NCBI RefSeq assembly: GCF_020283565.1
Contig: NC_060063.1
Location: 40,200,635-40,264,634, forward strand
Direction: 5' to 3'
Source of the DNA: Trifolium pratense
Taxonomy: Eukaryota; Streptophyta; Magnoliopsida; Fabales; Fabaceae
DNA: 64,000 nucleotides
Shown: piece after piece, positions 61,925 through 64,000 of the stretch
How positions within the stretch are numbered: the first letter of the stretch is position 1
How the letters are laid out: each line of letters opens with the position of its first letter
Position numbers and translations under genes: made by a program
The notes under the pieces: model-generated
The model's input: the letters and a program-made list of their open reading frames with translations, nothing else
Told to the model about the DNA's origin: nothing
The model's database searches: none

Positions 61925-64000
61925 TGTAACACCCAAACCCATTAATGCCTTTATTATGGCTTAAAAATTTCTTTTCTCAAAAACGAAGCAGCGGATAAAA
62001 TAAAGTTCTAGACTTAAATCAATTGATTGATAAATTGTTGGTTCGAGATATTACACTCCTCTTTACGAAAATAATAATAAGTTAATTAATTAGTAAAACT
62101 CGCTTTATACAAAACAAATCTTCTTTATAAAGATACATTTTCCAAAGTAAATACAAATAGTCATGAAGACTCTATATACTAATACAACTCTTTCCCGTGT
62201 CACAATCAGAGCGGAGCTTCACTGACGACTCGACATCGATAACCACAAAACATGTGAATCTGGACCCCCAACGGTCCAGCACATAACACATAAAAGAGAG
62301 TTAAACAACATACTCAAAATATACAAGTGTAAGTAAACTATACTTAAACACTTCATCAACATTCATGCATATTCATATATCATGCATATACTTCATTTAT
62401 CACATCTAATTAGGAGTTACAACCTAATTGTACTCACACTTCATTTATAAGCATACATCATTAGTCTCATTTAATTATAAGCTACGAAGGGTTATAACCA
62501 AATATCAATCATAATTCACAATATATTGAAGCCAATTACATTTAAAATCATCGGACAATCAACACATACAACAAGTCTAACACACATAGACCATTATCAC
62601 AAATTCCAAACATATGTGTCACATATCAAATATCAAATAATGTACACATATCTTAATGCAATCTAATGCCACGATCTTCATGCTATGTCCCCTAGACATA
62701 TCTAATGCATGTGGTACCATCTTCTTTATTAGAGTATCTCACCTCTAATATCCTTCTTTATCGGATAAATATAATCCGATATCCTTCATTATTGGAATAT
62801 CCAATATCACATATATTCATGAATGCATGTATGTATTTCATGAATTCACTCACAATCAATAGTATTAAGCTCTTCATTTACAATGTGGAACACTATCCAA
62901 CATTTCTTCTTTATTAAGATAACACTATACCTTAATATACGTCTTTATCGAATAACATAATTCGATATACTTCTTTATTAGAATAACATGATTCTAATAT
63001 TCTTCTTTATTAAGTTAATTAACACCTTAATATACTTCTTTTGACATTTAAACAAACATCATCAACACAATTTAAAATAATCATATTCCAAAACAAGATA
63101 CACACACATAATCCAATTGCATACATCATCATAAAAGCATAAGATTAAGTCATATTCCCAACACATATTCATGACCATCGCAATCATATCTATTCTCTAA
63201 GATTACTCAATTAATCTCATACAATATGTTCATTATCCATATTATAAGCATATATGTCTATTACAACAATTAACATACATAATATAACATGTTAGAACCC
63301 TCAAAGTCATTCAAATTTCAAAACAGCAAAGTGTTGTGTTGTCACGGTAGCTTAGCGAGCCGTAACGAGCCGTAGCGAACCTGTTCGCTGAACGAAGGCC
63401 TGGCGAGCCGTAGCAAACCAAACCAGTGGGACACTGGCTCCTGGCGAGCCATAGCGAACGGTTCCTGTCATGAATGCTCAAAACTCACGATTTTCACTCC
63501 AAATCACCCAAAAATCCCATTTTTCATGTTATAAACCCCAAATGAGTTTGTATTCAAGTGTAACAAACATATCTAAACACAAAAGGACGGTTCATTTCAC
63601 CGATCTACCATTTTTACTACGAAAAAGTAAAGATTTATCACTTTTACTCAAAACACTCAAGAACACAATGTTCTTGAGTTTAATCCTCTATAAATCCCGT
63701 TTTTATCCATTAGATTCGTTCATACATCATGATAAGAGCATGTTAAACATGTTATGAACCTTAGAATCGATTTCCATTAAGAAAATCCATTCACAACTAA
63801 AACGAAAATGGGGTGGAAGAAGTTCAAGTGAGGAGAAATCGACATTCTCCCCTTCCTCGTATCACTCACGAATATGAAATCTACTCTCTTACCTTAATCC
63901 GACGAAAGCTCAACGATTGCTCCTCGAATCTCTCCTCCAAGCTCTTGCCCTAGCTCCTTGTTCTCCCTTCTCTCTTCACTCTCACAAGAACATCAAAAAT
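61925..64000 (-). mobile_element. Gypsy-type LTR, second copy, cut by the window edge
   Basis: Starts TGTAACACCCAAACCC directly after AAGAG (61920-61924). It shares with the 19694-22240 LTR a GTCACAATCAGAGC.GAGCTTC block, a TGGACCCCCAA.GGTCCAGC block, the GCGAAC cluster, and a block reading GAAATCGACATTCTCC, then TCACTCACGAATATG. The copies differ by many substitutions and by different minisatellite content. Whether it is solo or the end of a full element cannot be judged, because the right end is outside the window. Confidence 0.85.
63345..63460. repeat. GCGAGC/GCGAAC motif cluster in the second LTR copy
   Basis: Words such as TAGCGAGCCGTAACGAGCC, GTAGCGAACC, GTTCGCTGAACGAAG, GGCGAGCC and TAGCGAACGG are packed into about 110 bp. 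The position in the LTR matches the cluster at 21335-21455. Confidence 0.6.

Overview
The window is plant nuclear DNA, most likely from a legume (Fabaceae). It is strongly AT-rich with GT-AG introns and is dominated by transposable elements. It contains the legume-type Mutator MITE that begins GGGTTAAATATG, Ty1/copia elements with a tRNA-Met-type primer site, Athila-like Ty3/gypsy elements with a tRNA-Asp primer site, LINE tails with zf-RVT domains, a CACTA element and small fold-back elements. The only intact host gene I can support is a two-exon group VII ethylene response factor at 11012-12875. It carries the N-terminal MCGGAI oxygen-sensing degron and one AP2 domain.

Layout. 1-10.7 kb: fold-back DNA elements (one Mutator-type MITE with a perfect 9-bp target duplication), two LINE fragments, two LTR-like remnants and unassigned AT-rich DNA. 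10.9-12.9 kb: the ERF-VII gene. 13.75-15.9 kb: a complete but internally deleted Ty1/copia element with target duplication AGTCT. 16-19.7 kb: old repeats and a LINE tail. 19.69-22.24 kb: a 2.5-kb solo LTR with target duplication TCTTG; a second, truncated copy of this LTR runs off the right edge from 61.9 kb. 22.4-24.6 kb: a block bounded by inverted short arrays and carrying a broken LRR receptor fragment.

24.94-56.50 kb is the main structure. Its base layer is a long inverted duplication of the 5' half of a FAR1/FHY3-type gene: about 1.24-kb arms, a 38-bp spacer, and the intron present in both arms. A 3.9-kb CACTA element (duplication TGG) that captured GatA exons was inserted near the tip of the left arm. 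A 25,086-bp nested retrotransposon block (26011-51096, duplication GTAGT) was inserted into the coding part of the left arm. The uninterrupted right arm preserves the empty sites of both insertions.

Inside the 25-kb block, an Athila-like element (gag-protease plus an envelope-like/plant-transposon-domain ORF, pol missing) is joined to a second, smaller deletion derivative through a shared LTR that looks chimeric. Its envelope-like ORF is split by a 10.7-kb SIRE-like non-autonomous copia element whose two 2,581-bp LTRs differ at a single site that I noticed (duplication CATTC). None of the elements encodes a complete pol, so all would have moved using enzymes supplied by other copies. The Athila-like LTRs carry nine or ten CACGCCGCGCGTG-type motifs directly upstream of their TATA box, and the SIRE-like LTRs carry six GAACRTTC palindromes.

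56.5-64 kb: a second Mutator-type MITE with a perfect 9-bp duplication, a hAT-like element, two fold-back elements, and the first two exons of an acidic, possibly MURA-like gene cut by the second gypsy-type LTR.
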